From Sipunculus nudus (lineage: Eukaryota; Annelida; Sipuncula; Golfingiida; Sipunculidae): a stretch of 64,000 nt of DNA. The notes beneath the pieces were generated by a model. The model did no database searches. It was not told where the DNA came from and saw only the letters and a list, made by a program, of their open reading frames with translations. The stretch spans positions 6,982,741 through 7,046,740 of the forward strand of contig CM049318.1 in the NCBI GenBank assembly GCA_026874595.1, read 5' to 3'. Positions 11,590-21,617 of this stretch are shown here, in pieces. A program made the position numbers and the translations under genes. The stretch's first letter is position 1, and every line of letters starts with the position of its first letter.

Positions 11590-11930
11590 GGCTTTGGAGC
11601 GCGCCCAACCCTCCCCTTTTTGGCCCAAGGGGTGGAGGTCGGTGTGACCGTATAATGAAACATTTCTCCCACAGACACAGGTCACATCTGTTAGTTTCTC
11701 GGGAATGTGCTTTGGTTTTTCTGAGTATTCTTCACTGTATTTCAAATTAAACATTGTTCTCTTTTAGCTCCCAAATGTATTTATTGAGTTCCGTACTATT
11801 CCTTTTTTCCGGGTGTCTGAACGATGTTTTATGGTTGTTATATCTTGTTCTGAAAGAGTTTTCCGTGAGACCGATGTACGTTTTATCTGTTTCATGTAAA
11901 CAAAACCTGACCACGCTTAACCAACGCAAT
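11590..11930 (-). mobile_element. relic of a Penelope-like retroelement: GIY-YIG endonuclease end
   Basis: Read on the - strand, the sequence encodes CLHETDKTYIGLTENSF, then RTRYNNHKTSFRH and TELNKYIWELKENN. After two stop codons it continues in the same frame with TNRCDLCLWEKCFIIRSH. This is the GIY-YIG nuclease core (TYIGLTE, R-x-R, NH, KYIW) followed by the Cys-containing CDLCL tail found at the C-terminus of Penelope-like elements. The reverse transcriptase part is absent. Stops between the two blocks, and the lack of a coding frame upstream, show it is dead. The family assignment rests on motif recognition only. Confidence 0.75.
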
Positions 11931-11959
11931 GAAAATGTAGTTGTAGACACGCTAACAAA

Positions 11960-12155
11960 TATCTCTTACGTAAACTCAACACAAAGAGTAATCCAGATTA
12001 GGCACGTTGTACAGGTATTAAGCAAAGACACGCTTCAGTGAACAACCAGATGTTCATTGTACAGCCCCTCCAGTCATACCGTTCTGAAGGGTGCCGTAGA
12101 AAGGTACGCAACTAATTAGTAAACACGATGCTTACAATCGTTTTATTCCTTACAC

Positions 12156-12203
<48 letters not shown>

Positions 12204-13363
12204 AATAAACCTCCCCCACCCCGCCCCCCCCCCCCCCACACAGAATGCGCCTCCCCCTTTAAAAACGCCCCAAAGCCTATGTATAATTTCAATATTATCA
12301 GTGAATTATGACTAAGAATATACATATTATATAAAATTATTATAGAGAAACATAACAATTAAAAAAAACGTATACAAGACCCAATTACATGATGTAAACC
12401 GTTATATGATAAAATTTAATTATTTACCCTCTTAGACTTAGACTAGATGAAAACTTTAAAATTTTGAGCTGCACAAATGCAGATTTACAATCGCACATTT
12501 TCCTCTAAAACTGGACAAATAGTGGTCAACTGCTCATTAAAAATATTCCCTGTATTTGTTTTGGACGACTAATCGGACTGCCGCACTCTACTACAATAAG
12601 GGCCAAACCGTTTTAGGTCACTTTTTGATAGACCAGTGTCTTTTGCCGAACCATCAACATTTAAACACCGTTTCCCCATTCTATATAAAGCTAATGCTGA
12701 ATCAGCATAACAACCAGGATACCAATGCTGATGTCGGGAAAATCCACATGGGTGACGTCATTAGGCGGATAGGAATTCCTGTGTGCTAAATATATATTCA
12801 CCACAGCCGGTTACATATACTGGCTTGTTTAGCTTCATTCCTTAGATACTGACAACGAACTCGACTTATTGATCGTTTACGGATATAGACCGGAGTATCT
12901 GAGCTCAATTATATTGCATAATTAAACATGAATAATCAGGAGACACACAGCACAGATCTATGTGCTTTGGATCTAGGACAGGAGATGACCCATATATCTG
13001 CCGGCATTTGAATGGGTAATTCCGCGAAAGATGGTCTTTAAACAGTCGTGTGTATATAATGTTCCAAGATTAGCCACCACTAACAGAAGCTAATGTGACA
13101 CCTTGGCATTTAGATACACACCTTCTTCTACCACAACGTGAGGTCAAAAGTGTTAACTTTGTTTTAATCAAAGACCCGGGAATTTTCGGTCTCTGCTTGA
13201 TATATAATTTATAGATAAATTGTTTCCCAGAAGAGGCCACAGGCAGTACTTGACTGACACAGGGAGTCGTATGTGTACACACAGCATTAACCGATTGGGT
13301 GAGTAGAAATTACCTGGTGATAGATATTAAAAAGAAGCTTGAAAGTAAGTTAATATTTAGTGA
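11960..13363. other. intergenic, no gene seen
   Basis: Includes an (AT)n array and a poly-C run (listed or noted separately). No exon or conserved domain is recognisable. Confidence 0.5.
12158..12201. repeat. (AT)n microsatellite
   Basis: About 22 AT units, followed at 12222-12237 by a C-rich homopolymer tract. Confidence 0.9.
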
Positions 13364-13896
13364 CGGATCCAGAAATTCCAGAAGGGGGGGGGGGGGGCTA
13401 ATATTAAATTTGCGATTGATGGGTATTTTGAAAAAAAAAGTTCTTAAATTTAATATTTATAAATACGTAAAATATATCACATTATGGAATATATTAATAA
13501 AATCTTGAGCCATGTTTTCATTAAAGTTCATTATATTTACATTGGCGAGGGTATGGGAGTGGGTATGGGGTAAAGTTTAAAATGTGCAATGTAAAGAGGA
13601 CATTTTGAGCCCTGTAGGCTAATGTTATAGGAAAGCCTTGTCTCACTTATAGTGTGATAACGGAGAGACTCCCTCTTTCAGTATATATATTTCGATGCTA
13701 TCTCGATGTAGTAAATCACACAGCCGCTCATTAATATCCTCAACGTATGAATTAGACAATAATTAACATATAAATCTTATTGCTGGGGAATAAAAACGAA
13801 ATCTGACAAATGAATATCAATTACCAATATATGGGAAAAGAAACGATAAAATGAGAGATGTAAATGCTCAAGGGGGGGGGGGGAGCTCTGGATCCG
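13364..13896. mobile_element. non-autonomous element with 10-bp inverted ends and internal G runs
   Basis: CGGATCCAGA at 13364-13373 is matched exactly in reverse complement at 13887-13896. Each end is followed inward by a long G run (13384-13397 and about 13872-13883 on the + strand). The interior is AT-rich and has no ORF of interest. The target-site duplication is unclear; A/T-rich flanks resemble each other (ATATTTAG / TAGATATTT). It shares its terminal signature with 9147-9342. Confidence 0.5.
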
Positions 13897-14450
13897 CCGT
13901 AGATATTTGTTAATAAGTCCAATACAGAATAATGAACTGAGCCCGTTGATTCCCCTATTAGATCATTTTGAAATCAGCAGAACATCAGCAGAACAATATC
14001 TATAGTAAAATGCTTTGGTTTTACTCCCTAATAACTGACTTGCAATATGGACATCTAAACAATAACACTAAAACTCTGTAATAAACATTCATACGTAATT
14101 ATAAAAAAAAAACACATCATACTTCATATGATGACCGGTTATGAGTGTATGTTCTATTGTTATCAAAGGGAGTACAAATAGTGATCATGTTTTAATATAA
14201 TTAAGAATGTAAATTCAATATGATGTTAGATCTGGTTTCCCTCTACCCTCTCTTTCAGGGTAAAATAAAAATAACCAAAGATGTGACATTGAAAATAAAA
14301 CCTAAATAGCTGCAAATTACAAGAGAGGCCTTGCTGTGATATATCCGGATCGACAAAAGGGCAATTTACAATTATCTGGTTATCTAGAGTGTATGAATGA
14401 CTACTTCTTACTTGTATGTTGTTTTATTATTGTCATTTCAATGTTTTTCA
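13897..14450. other. upstream region of TRIM-like copy 2
   Basis: Presumed intron or 5' flank. No coding exon is visible. The 3' end is a pyrimidine-rich tract running into the acceptor CAG at 14449-14451. Confidence 0.4.
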
Positions 14451-14474
14451 GGATATTCTTGAAGAACAAGCAAA

Positions 14475-16222
14475 ATGGCTGCATCTGATGACGTCACTCC
14501 TTTTCGGTGTTCTATCTGTTTTAACAATCCAGACAGCCCAGAATTCTGCTGTGTCAGCATTCTTTCTGCCAAGACTGTCTTCAAATGTGGCACGAGAAAA
14601 GCCCGTGGAGGAGTGGACACAGTAAACCACAGGTAGAGTGCCCCATGTGCCGGACCGAAACGTCACTTCCGGCGGGAGGGATAAAAACTTTGCCCATAGA
14701 TATACATGTTCAGCAGTTCGCGGAGTTCTTACAAAAGGGCGCAGGCGTGGCCTCCTGTAGACTTTGCAAAGTCGAGAAGGCGACCTTTTCTTGCAAAACT
14801 TGCTGTGCGATACTGTGTCTCAAATGCACTGTAAAACATGAACAGGTTTCTCTGTTCTCTTTTCACGAGATCATCCGAGGTATATGCGAACTCCACGGAA
14901 CAGCCCTACAATATGAATGTATGACCTGCGCATCTGGTGTTTGTATGGACTGTATTCATTCAGAAATACACAAAGATCATGCAATGAGTGACGTGGGATC
15001 AAGGATGACAGATTTGAAGAAATTAGTAATGAAAGTGAAAAGGGAGATCAGTGAAAAACATGAGGAGCTTAATGAATTACAGAACAAAGCTGAAGTAAAT
15101 ATAGGAAAAGCCCTGCAGCAGATGAAGACAGAGATTGAGAGACTGGAAACGGAAGCGAAAGACCATCATAAAGCACACAAAGAAATAGTTCAATCAATTT
15201 TCAAAAGATACGAAAACGAAATCGATGAAAATCGGGGAACAGTTATTGGTGGTAGAGACCCCTCTGGCATAGGCGCCAACTCGTCATCATTCACTTTTCC
15301 TGATTCCGGTGCATTATCAGATCATTGCTGTCAGATTGATGGCTTTGACAGAGCCATCGAATGCCTTAGGGACTGTAAACTTGTTTGTGGTATTCCAAAA
15401 GCATTGTGCCAGTCGCCTGAGACACCGCCGGTAGTGCTTGTGCGAAAGATAGATGCACTGAATGGTTTTGATATGAGCAAAATATGGCGTCTCTGTGGAA
15501 CCCCGCATGGCGACGTTATCGTGTGCGGTTATTCCGGGGACAAAGTACACAAGGTATGCAAAAATGGAACAAGGATAATACTAAGTGGCTCAGGGCAAGC
15601 AGCATGCGTTTATGACAATGATGTGTTCCTCATCAACTCGGATGGCAAAGAATTGATACAAAATAGGCAAGACGAATCAACTTTGGTTCATAGATTGAAA
15701 CCGCAAGTGTCTTATCCTTGGGGAATATCTGTCATAGAAGACCTGGTGTTTATCTTGAGATATGATTATATTGTGAGAAGACGTCTCTCCGATCCAGATG
15801 ACAGTATGATAATAAATATACCCGATTCAGGTACATTAGGTTATTTCCATGTCTCTAAAGAGGGAGGAGCGATTAAGCTATACATATCCGATATAAAAAC
15901 AAACGAGGTGATCGTCTGTAGTGAGATGGGGAAAGTTCTGCGGAAGTTCGGAGCAGAGCGAAATGTGGAGAAGCTGCCCGCTAAACCCAAAGGTATCACA
16001 AAAATGAGTAACGGGCACCTGCTGGTGGCGGACTGGGCCAGTCACAGGATTGTGGAATACAAGACTGACGGCAGTTTTGTTCGGAATCTCCTGACTCATA
16101 CAGACGGTTTGCAGTTTCCTGTGGATGTGGTACTCCGGTATCCCTACGTGTGGGTTGCAGAAAATGACTGCGCACCCGTGAAAGGATATACCTCACTTAA
16201 GCTATTCAAAATAGCCAGTTAA
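14475..16222 (+). pseudogene. TRIM-like copy 2 (RING, B-boxes, coiled coil, NHL) with a frameshift in the RING
   Basis: A splice acceptor (TTTTTCAG, ending 14451) precedes an ATG at 14475 that opens MAASDDVTPFRCSICFNN, the expected start of the RING. Between 14528 and 14531 the homology jumps to another frame, RQPRILLCQHSFCQDC...CPMCR. The relatives have about three residues there, so roughly 7 bases appear lost. From 14531 one uninterrupted frame runs to TAA at 16220-16222: B-box 1 (CRLCK...), B-box 2 (CELH...CMDCIHSEIHKDH), a coiled coil shorter than in copy 3, and a full NHL region with GHLLVADWASHRIVEYKTDG near the end. An internal ATG at 14585 could start a 545-residue protein lacking the first zinc site of the RING, so it would not be a normal E3. 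AATAAA lies at 16226-16231, immediately after the stop. Assembly error at the shift cannot be excluded. Confidence 0.75.
14585..16222 (+). CDS. possible RING-truncated B-box/coiled-coil/NHL protein from copy 2
   Basis: If copy 2 is still translated, the first usable ATG in the long frame gives 545 residues: the second half of a RING (CPMC at 19-22), B-box 1 at about 58-94, B-box 2 at about 101-132, a coiled coil at about 140-215 and NHL strands from about 290 to the end. The long open frame, with no stop over 1.6 kb, suggests either recent loss of the RING or retained function as a non-catalytic scaffold. No separate promoter or Kozak evidence was found for this start. Confidence 0.4.
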   Translation: MWHEKSPWRSGHSKPQVECPMCRTETSLPAGGIKTLPIDIHVQQFAEFLQKGAGVASCRLCKVEKATFSCKTCCAILCLKCTVKHEQVSLFSFHEIIRGICELHGTALQYECMTCASGVCMDCIHSEIHKDHAMSDVGSRMTDLKKLVMKVKREISEKHEELNELQNKAEVNIGKALQQMKTEIERLETEAKDHHKAHKEIVQSIFKRYENEIDENRGTVIGGRDPSGIGANSSSFTFPDSGALSDHCCQIDGFDRAIECLRDCKLVCGIPKALCQSPETPPVVLVRKIDALNGFDMSKIWRLCGTPHGDVIVCGYSGDKVHKVCKNGTRIILSGSGQAACVYDNDVFLINSDGKELIQNRQDESTLVHRLKPQVSYPWGISVIEDLVFILRYDYIVRRRLSDPDDSMIINIPDSGTLGYFHVSKEGGAIKLYISDIKTNEVIVCSEMGKVLRKFGAERNVEKLPAKPKGITKMSNGHLLVADWASHRIVEYKTDGSFVRNLLTHTDGLQFPVDVVLRYPYVWVAENDCAPVKGYTSLKLFKIAS

Positions 16223-16225
16223 TTA

Positions 16226-16231
16226 AATAAA
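16226..16231 (+). terminator. polyadenylation signal of TRIM-like copy 2
   Basis: AATAAA four bases after the TAA stop. The closeness implies a very short 3' UTR, or use of a later signal. Confidence 0.5.
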
Positions 16232-16239
16232 AGACCTTA

Positions 16240-17800
16240 TGAAACACACTGAAATTTTAAGTAGCTTAGTGGTTGTTTATAGGATGTAACATTCATTCTT
16301 GTATTATCAATGACGTTGAAATTCATTACATAATACTTATGATACAATCAGTGCAAACGCAGAAGAATGAATTTGGAGATACGTAATAAGAATGCAGGGG
16401 AAGGTGAAATTAACTTCTTATATAAATATCTAGTGTGTCGTTTGTCGTGCTTTGTTGAAAGTCAATGATTGATATCACGTCTGCTTGTTACCGACATAAG
16501 ATCTATTCTGTCGTAGATTTTATAACACTTTAATGATTTAAGCGGTGGTACCTACTAAAACAATGAGCAGAGGGAGTTTTCCATTATATAAGGAATAAAT
16601 TCGTTATAACGTATTGTGTGAAATATGGCAAGTACTCTGTTGAAAGGTCGTGATGCATGTCCAAGTAAACAAAAATTTCATGGACATGTCGTATCAGGAA
16701 AATGTGTGTCTGTTAACCAGTCGTGCGACATGTGTATATGTTTAATCAATCCATGTTCAATTATGCTTCCAAGGAACGTGGGGAAGTGTCTTTACATATT
16801 TGATGTCAGAGTGTAGGGTCGTAGCCAGGATTTACCAATGGCGGTGGGGTTCTGGGGTGGCTGCAGGCATACATGAATATATAATGATTTTCGTACTAGG
16901 TGTCTCCATTTTTGTTGTTTTTAATTTACCGTCTCTGCTGTCGATCCAGTTAAGATTAGTCGGGTCGTAAGTGGGTGAACCCCCGTTGTTGTAAGTCTGT
17001 AAGTTAAAAATGAGGAAACTGTACAAAACTAGAGAAAACCTGCCGAGTTAAGTCGCAACGTGTAGCAAGCAGTCTGCACCATGTGGGGGTCCCCATTGTG
17101 CGATACTCCCAAAACCGTGTATACAATGTAGCCAACTATAGAATGTATACCTTTCATGGTAAAACCATAGAATGTGTACATTCAATGACACAAGCCATAG
17201 GACACAGACAGCCATTGATCTAGTTCCACTGTAACATAACAAATAGCTTGTGGTGATCGTTAAAAATTTAAAAGCACTCCAAGATGAAATACTGTTTGAC
17301 TCTGCTCGTGAACTAACACATGAATGATCTCAAGCATGAACGATGTTCGTTTCTACTCACAAGACTGTTTTTTATATTAATTATTTTAACAGATTCCTAG
17401 ACAAGATCAGATGGACGTTTTACTATATTCAACCTACTTATTTCTGTAGTGCTGAATATACCATATGAATTTTATCTACAGCTTTTATTTCCCAGCGTAG
17501 TTTTATTCTAGTTTATACACTATATCAATAAACTGTGAATATGTATTGTGAATAAGTTCTTTATTTTAAATAAACATGTATGTGTTTTTTTATGTCAAGG
17601 TATACATCTACAATATACCAATAAATTTGGTTATATCTGTAGCGATATTTTTAACAACATGTTTAATAACAATATTATATATTGTACCTCATAATATAGT
17701 TTCAATAATAGTGTATATTTTACCATACCACACCAAACCTCTTTATTACTCAAAAATATGTTATTAGAGTATATCTTTATACTGTTTCAATAAACTGTTA
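16240..17800. other. intergenic, no gene seen
   Basis: AT-rich. At 16816-17010 a GTCGTAGCCAGGATTT segment, ending near GGGTGAACCCCCG, resembles the GGATCCAGGATTT-type G-rich repeats seen elsewhere in the window and may be a small dispersed repeat. Nothing else is supported. Confidence 0.4.
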
Positions 17801-17809
17801 ATATTTTGT

Positions 17810-18097
17810 GTGCATAAACATTTTTATAAAAGTTTGCTTCAATATTTGTCTCAACGAGAATACCTGATACCGAAACTGAATCAACAAGTTGTAAATGGGC
17901 TGTTGTATATCTGTAACACACTTCGTGGAGAATGTTCAGATGACATGATATTAAAGAAAGCATTCAGCGACATTGGCAGACAGTCCTGCGATCTTAATGT
18001 CTTGCCCAATCAAGTTAAAACTTTTTTTAAAAGCATTAGGTGCGTTGATGCGGGGCTAAAGAATAAATCTTTGCGTGATTACATATTCTATAGTTGA
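17810..18097 (+). other. unassigned open frame, possible exon
   Basis: An open frame of about 95 codons with balanced, protein-like composition (for example QREYLIPKLNQQVVNGLLY and SDIGRQSCDLNVLPNQVK), unlike the AT-driven frames around it. It has no ATG at its start. An AG at 17829-17830 could be an acceptor, but the tract before it is not pyrimidine-rich. I recognise no family. It could be an exon of an unseen gene or a relic of a transposon ORF. Confidence 0.25.
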
Positions 18098-18557
18098 TAT
18101 TACTAAGCTATTATTCCTAAAGGTTGGATTCGGATTCTGAATGAGATCCAGGTGGTAACTGTGGTCTCTGATCATTTGCTACAGTTAGAATGGTTACGAA
18201 ACTTTTTTGTTGTTGGAAGTAACCGCCTCCATTTTTAGCTTAGCTGACTTTCAGTAATGCTGTGCCATAGCGATGGGTCTTTGTCCGTCGTCCTTCCATC
18301 TGTCCGTCCGGCCGCCCGGTTTTTTAGCAGGGCACAAATCGTAACCGTAAGGACTAGGATCATGATCCGTATGCAGTCTTAGAGGTTCTAAAAAGATCAC
18401 CTTGCAAACCTGAAATTAAGTCACTGCGACCTATATTCTCCAAGTTACGGGGCGTGCACCCCCAGAATTAAATCTTATAGCCACAATTTTCATCCCAAAC
18501 CTTCCATCTTTCACATATGGCTCACCTACCAACAGGGGAAGAACCAAAGTTATTTTG

Positions 18558-18578
18558 AGGTCACAAGGTCAAAGGTCA
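18558..18578 (+). promoter_or_regulatory. three AGGTCA half-sites (DR2 then DR1)
   Basis: AGGTCA occurs at 18558-18563, 18566-18571 and 18573-18578, spaced by 2 and 1 bases. DR1 and DR2 are spacings bound by RXR-type nuclear receptors. They lie in a repeat, so function is unproven. Confidence 0.35.
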
Positions 18579-18696
18579 CAGGATCCACTTCTTTAAAAAG
18601 GTTGTGAACACATTTCAAGCTAGACTTTTCTTTCCAAACCTTCGAGTATTGACATATCGCTTCTCTGCCAACAGGGGAAAAGACCTGGTGATTTTG

Positions 18697-18715
18697 AGGT
18701 CAAAGGTCAAGTTCA
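18697..18715 (+). promoter_or_regulatory. AGGTCA DR1 followed by AGTTCA
   Basis: AGGTCA at 18697-18702 and 18704-18709 (DR1), then AGTTCA at 18710-18715. This is the equivalent block of the next repeat unit. Confidence 0.3.
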
Positions 18716-18825
18716 CAGCACCCACTTCTTGCGTGGAGTCATTTTAAAGCAAACTTTTCAAGCTTTACCTTCCATCTGTAATATATGGCTTACCTACCAA
18801 TAGGGTAAGAACCCTATTGATGTTG

Positions 18826-18852
18826 AGTTCAAAAGGTCAGAGGTCAAGGTCA
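18826..18852 (+). promoter_or_regulatory. AGTTCA plus three AGGTCA half-sites
   Basis: AGTTCA at 18826-18831, then AGGTCA at 18834-18839, 18841-18846 (DR1) and 18847-18852 (DR0). Third repeat unit. Confidence 0.3.
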
Positions 18853-19634
18853 CAGTACTAAATTGTTCCAAATGCTTGTGAACATATTTCAAGCTAAACT
18901 GTTCATCCCAAACCTTAAGTCTTTCACATATGCCCCATCTGTGCATCACTCAATTTGATTCAAGCTTCAAATTTATGGGTCTTTTTGTTTGAAGAAATAA
19001 ATAATTGATTTTGGGGTTAGCTGGTCAAGAGGTTAAAGGCTGCAGGTCAAAGTAATATAGACATTGGTTACCCAGTGATTACTCCAATTTTAAGTGGTTA
19101 GTAGTTTAAGTGGTAAAAAGTTATACCCATCACTCTAGAAAGAACCCAATTGATATGTAGGCAAAAGACCAAGGTCATAGGTCAGGGATGCTCACAATAA
19201 AAGCTTACTTTGTAGACCATCTATATTTTTCTTGTATATACCATTGTACTCCAAGTGGTACATCTCACTGTGTGGCCGTAACTGTGAGCAACACTTGTGA
19301 TATATGACTCACTTTGTATCAGCCCATTGGATGATAAGAACATCATTAGTGCATAACAAAAACACTCTGTTGCCCGAGGCAGGCGTTAAGACTAAGCGTA
19401 TTGTATTGAGGTTTAGCTACTGGTTTATAAGATGATGGGAACATATTGCAATTTATTTTATGGAATAATAGCAATAAACTTAATTTCCTAGATATCTAAA
19501 TATTTTCATACAAATCATCAGATAGACCAACAAGTGTTTGTTCTGATAATTTGTGGGTCTATACCTGGATTTAGGATGGTTTTATTTGTTTTACAAGACT
19601 GTTAGTCATGCTTTCTGTATTTCTTTTCTTTCAG

Positions 19635-19677
19635 GTTTTGCAGTTTACCTACCCTGCTGACCCCACTGAAAAGCAAG
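19635..19677 (+). other. possible 43-nt exon
   Basis: A strong pyrimidine tract ending in TTTCTTTCAG and a donor AAG|GTGATA enclose 43 bases that could encode VLQFTYPADPTEKQ. No linked exon was found, so this is a splice-site coincidence or an exon of an unseen gene. Confidence 0.2.
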
Positions 19678-19823
19678 GTGATAATTAAAGAAATATTGGT
19701 CTTACACTTTTTACATTTGCATGTCTATAAATCTGATATGAGAGCTCTCCAACCTGATCATGCCTTTTGAATTGTTTTGTACATTCATTACTGTAACATA
19801 CTTTGGAGCAATTGCCAAAAAAT

Positions 19824-20030
19824 TTGGTCTCTTATTGGAGGATGTGTGATATCAAATGTCAGACTTGTCAGAAATCCATTATGTCTGCCAGGTAGCCACT
19901 TTAGAAAAACTTTTGTCAGTGCAGTTTCTGTGATTCTTTTTAATGTTTGGTCCCTTTTAGAGGATGTTTGTTGTCGGATTTCAGACCTGTCAGAAATCCA
20001 ATATCGCCACCAGGTAGCCATCTTTAAATT
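19824..20030. repeat. two-copy tandem duplication, about 123 bp apart
   Basis: TTGGTCTCTTATTGGAGGATG with its following CAGAAATCCATTATG...CAGGTAGCCA block at 19824 recurs as TTGGTCCCTTTTAGAGGATG...CAGAAATCCAATATC...CAGGTAGCCA from 19947. It appears to be part of a dispersed non-coding repeat. Confidence 0.65.
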
Positions 20031-20039
20031 CCTTTTGAA

Positions 20040-20844
20040 CATATTATCTCAAAAACTGTTTAAGTGAATGCAGTGTGACGTATATTAATGTAATCCTGCA
20101 AAGGATTGGGTCAAAGATTTCTTTTAAAATATGACCATCATTTATGAAAGTTCAGTACAGTTGGTTTGTTTTGAATAAATTCTTTAGAAGCACCCGTTTT
20201 TCAGTCATTCTTGCATGGATTTCATTGATTTTTTATATATATATGTTGATCTTATATTTTGCCTGTGTGGTGTTCCTTTTGAGACTGACAGGTATCAAGC
20301 AAGCCATGGGATGAGTTCCTGTTAGCTCAAAAACCAAACATTTTGCCTCAGACCATCAAGTCATTGAGTTATAACCAGCCATATGAGATATATATTTCTG
20401 TCATCAAAGAAAGTTTCAACAAAATTGGCAAATAAGATCTTCAGATATTTGACTGGAAGATGTGAATATAAGCCCACGATGTCGCAGGTCATGCTTGGCA
20501 GCTGAGCGTCATGACCCATGGGTCACTTGTTTTAATGATGACTTAAGTAAGTATATCTACTGAATTCCATTCCAGTTTCGGACTACGTGACAGGGTAGCA
20601 GGACACGCTTCCTCTTATTTTAAATCCTGGTGTTGAACAGGCCCGGTGACTACTGCACCTACGGGTCCTTGGTGTTTACTCGTACCCATTTGCCTTCTCA
20701 TTAAGCCTTCAGAACGCTCTCCCTAGGTATAGGCCGACCCCGAAAACTCTCCAAGATACGAACTCACGAAATCCTGGAGGCGTGGGTGGGTACTCAAAGT
20801 TCGGACGACTTTTTTTTATAAACATACACACACGCATATATGTA

Positions 20845-20889
<45 letters not shown>

Positions 20890-21540
20890 TTACGTGCCTA
20901 TATAGCACATTGTAAATACATTACAATTTAGTATAAGGTTTTAGAAAATAAGGTATTATATTTCCAGTATAGGATGTAAATATACCAGGTTTAGATATAT
21001 AATATTTCATAGTAAACTCATAAATGGAACCAAAGTCTTAAATTCTAATTATTAATATATTTTATTTCCAATATATAAATATTATTCTCTGAAGGGGGAA
21101 TGATTACATTGACCATCCCCCATTGCTAAAACGCGTGTGTGTGTGTAGGGGGGGGGGATATATACCCCAATCCTCCCCATTGTGATTCATTATTGAGATA
21201 ATGTCTCTGATGGCTTCCGATTTATCCCCCCCCCCCCCCCCAACCATGAATCAACAGCATTGCTTCTTTACTTGTTAACCTGTTGTTTGTTTAAGTGTTG
21301 CAACATGCGTCGGGAAATTAAATAAAATACTCTCATTATATACCCCTGACTAATTATACAAGCAAAAGTACTATGAATACGTATGAATTTAAATGGACTG
21401 ACATGACAGAGGAGGGAGAATTTCCAATCGTCAGATCGGGAAAACGGCAGATAATACCTTAGTACGTCACACACCTGATGTGGTGTCATTTCCACAAACG
21501 TCCTAATTAGATCCTCTTATAGCTGACGTAATAAAATCCG
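20040..21540. other. intergenic, no gene seen
   Basis: Contains an (AT)n array and a G-run / C-run pair (21147-21156 and about 21225-21240). No supported gene. Confidence 0.45.
20841..20886. repeat. (AT)n microsatellite
   Basis: About 20 AT units, preceded by ATATGT variants. Confidence 0.9.
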
Positions 21541-21617
21541 AGAGTTGCATAGAGAGCACGCATACACAAGGTATTAGTCACAGGACAGTGCTACTGGACG
21601 ACACCTTGATCTCACCT
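21541..21617 (+). other. candidate 5' non-coding exon of TRIM-like copy 3
   Basis: A strong donor (CACCT|GTAAGTATG, GT at 21618-21619) ends a moderately GC-rich stretch 1.3 kb upstream of the acceptor that precedes the copy 3 ATG. A non-coding first exon is needed because the ATG lies four bases after that acceptor. The 5' boundary is a guess. Confidence 0.35.

Larger units (their letters stand above)
18200..19200. repeat. tandem degenerate repeat (about 130-140 bp) rich in AGGTCA half-sites
   Basis: Units begin with variants of CCATCTTTCACATATGGCT at about 18504, 18642, 18771 and 18913 and contain CTACCAACAGGGGAAGA-like and GAGGTCAAAGGTCA-like blocks. The 5' edge (18240-18330) carries a GTCCGTCCGTC-type segment also seen at other places in the window. 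It is non-coding. This has the look of a dispersed repeat family rather than a local gene feature. Confidence 0.7.
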
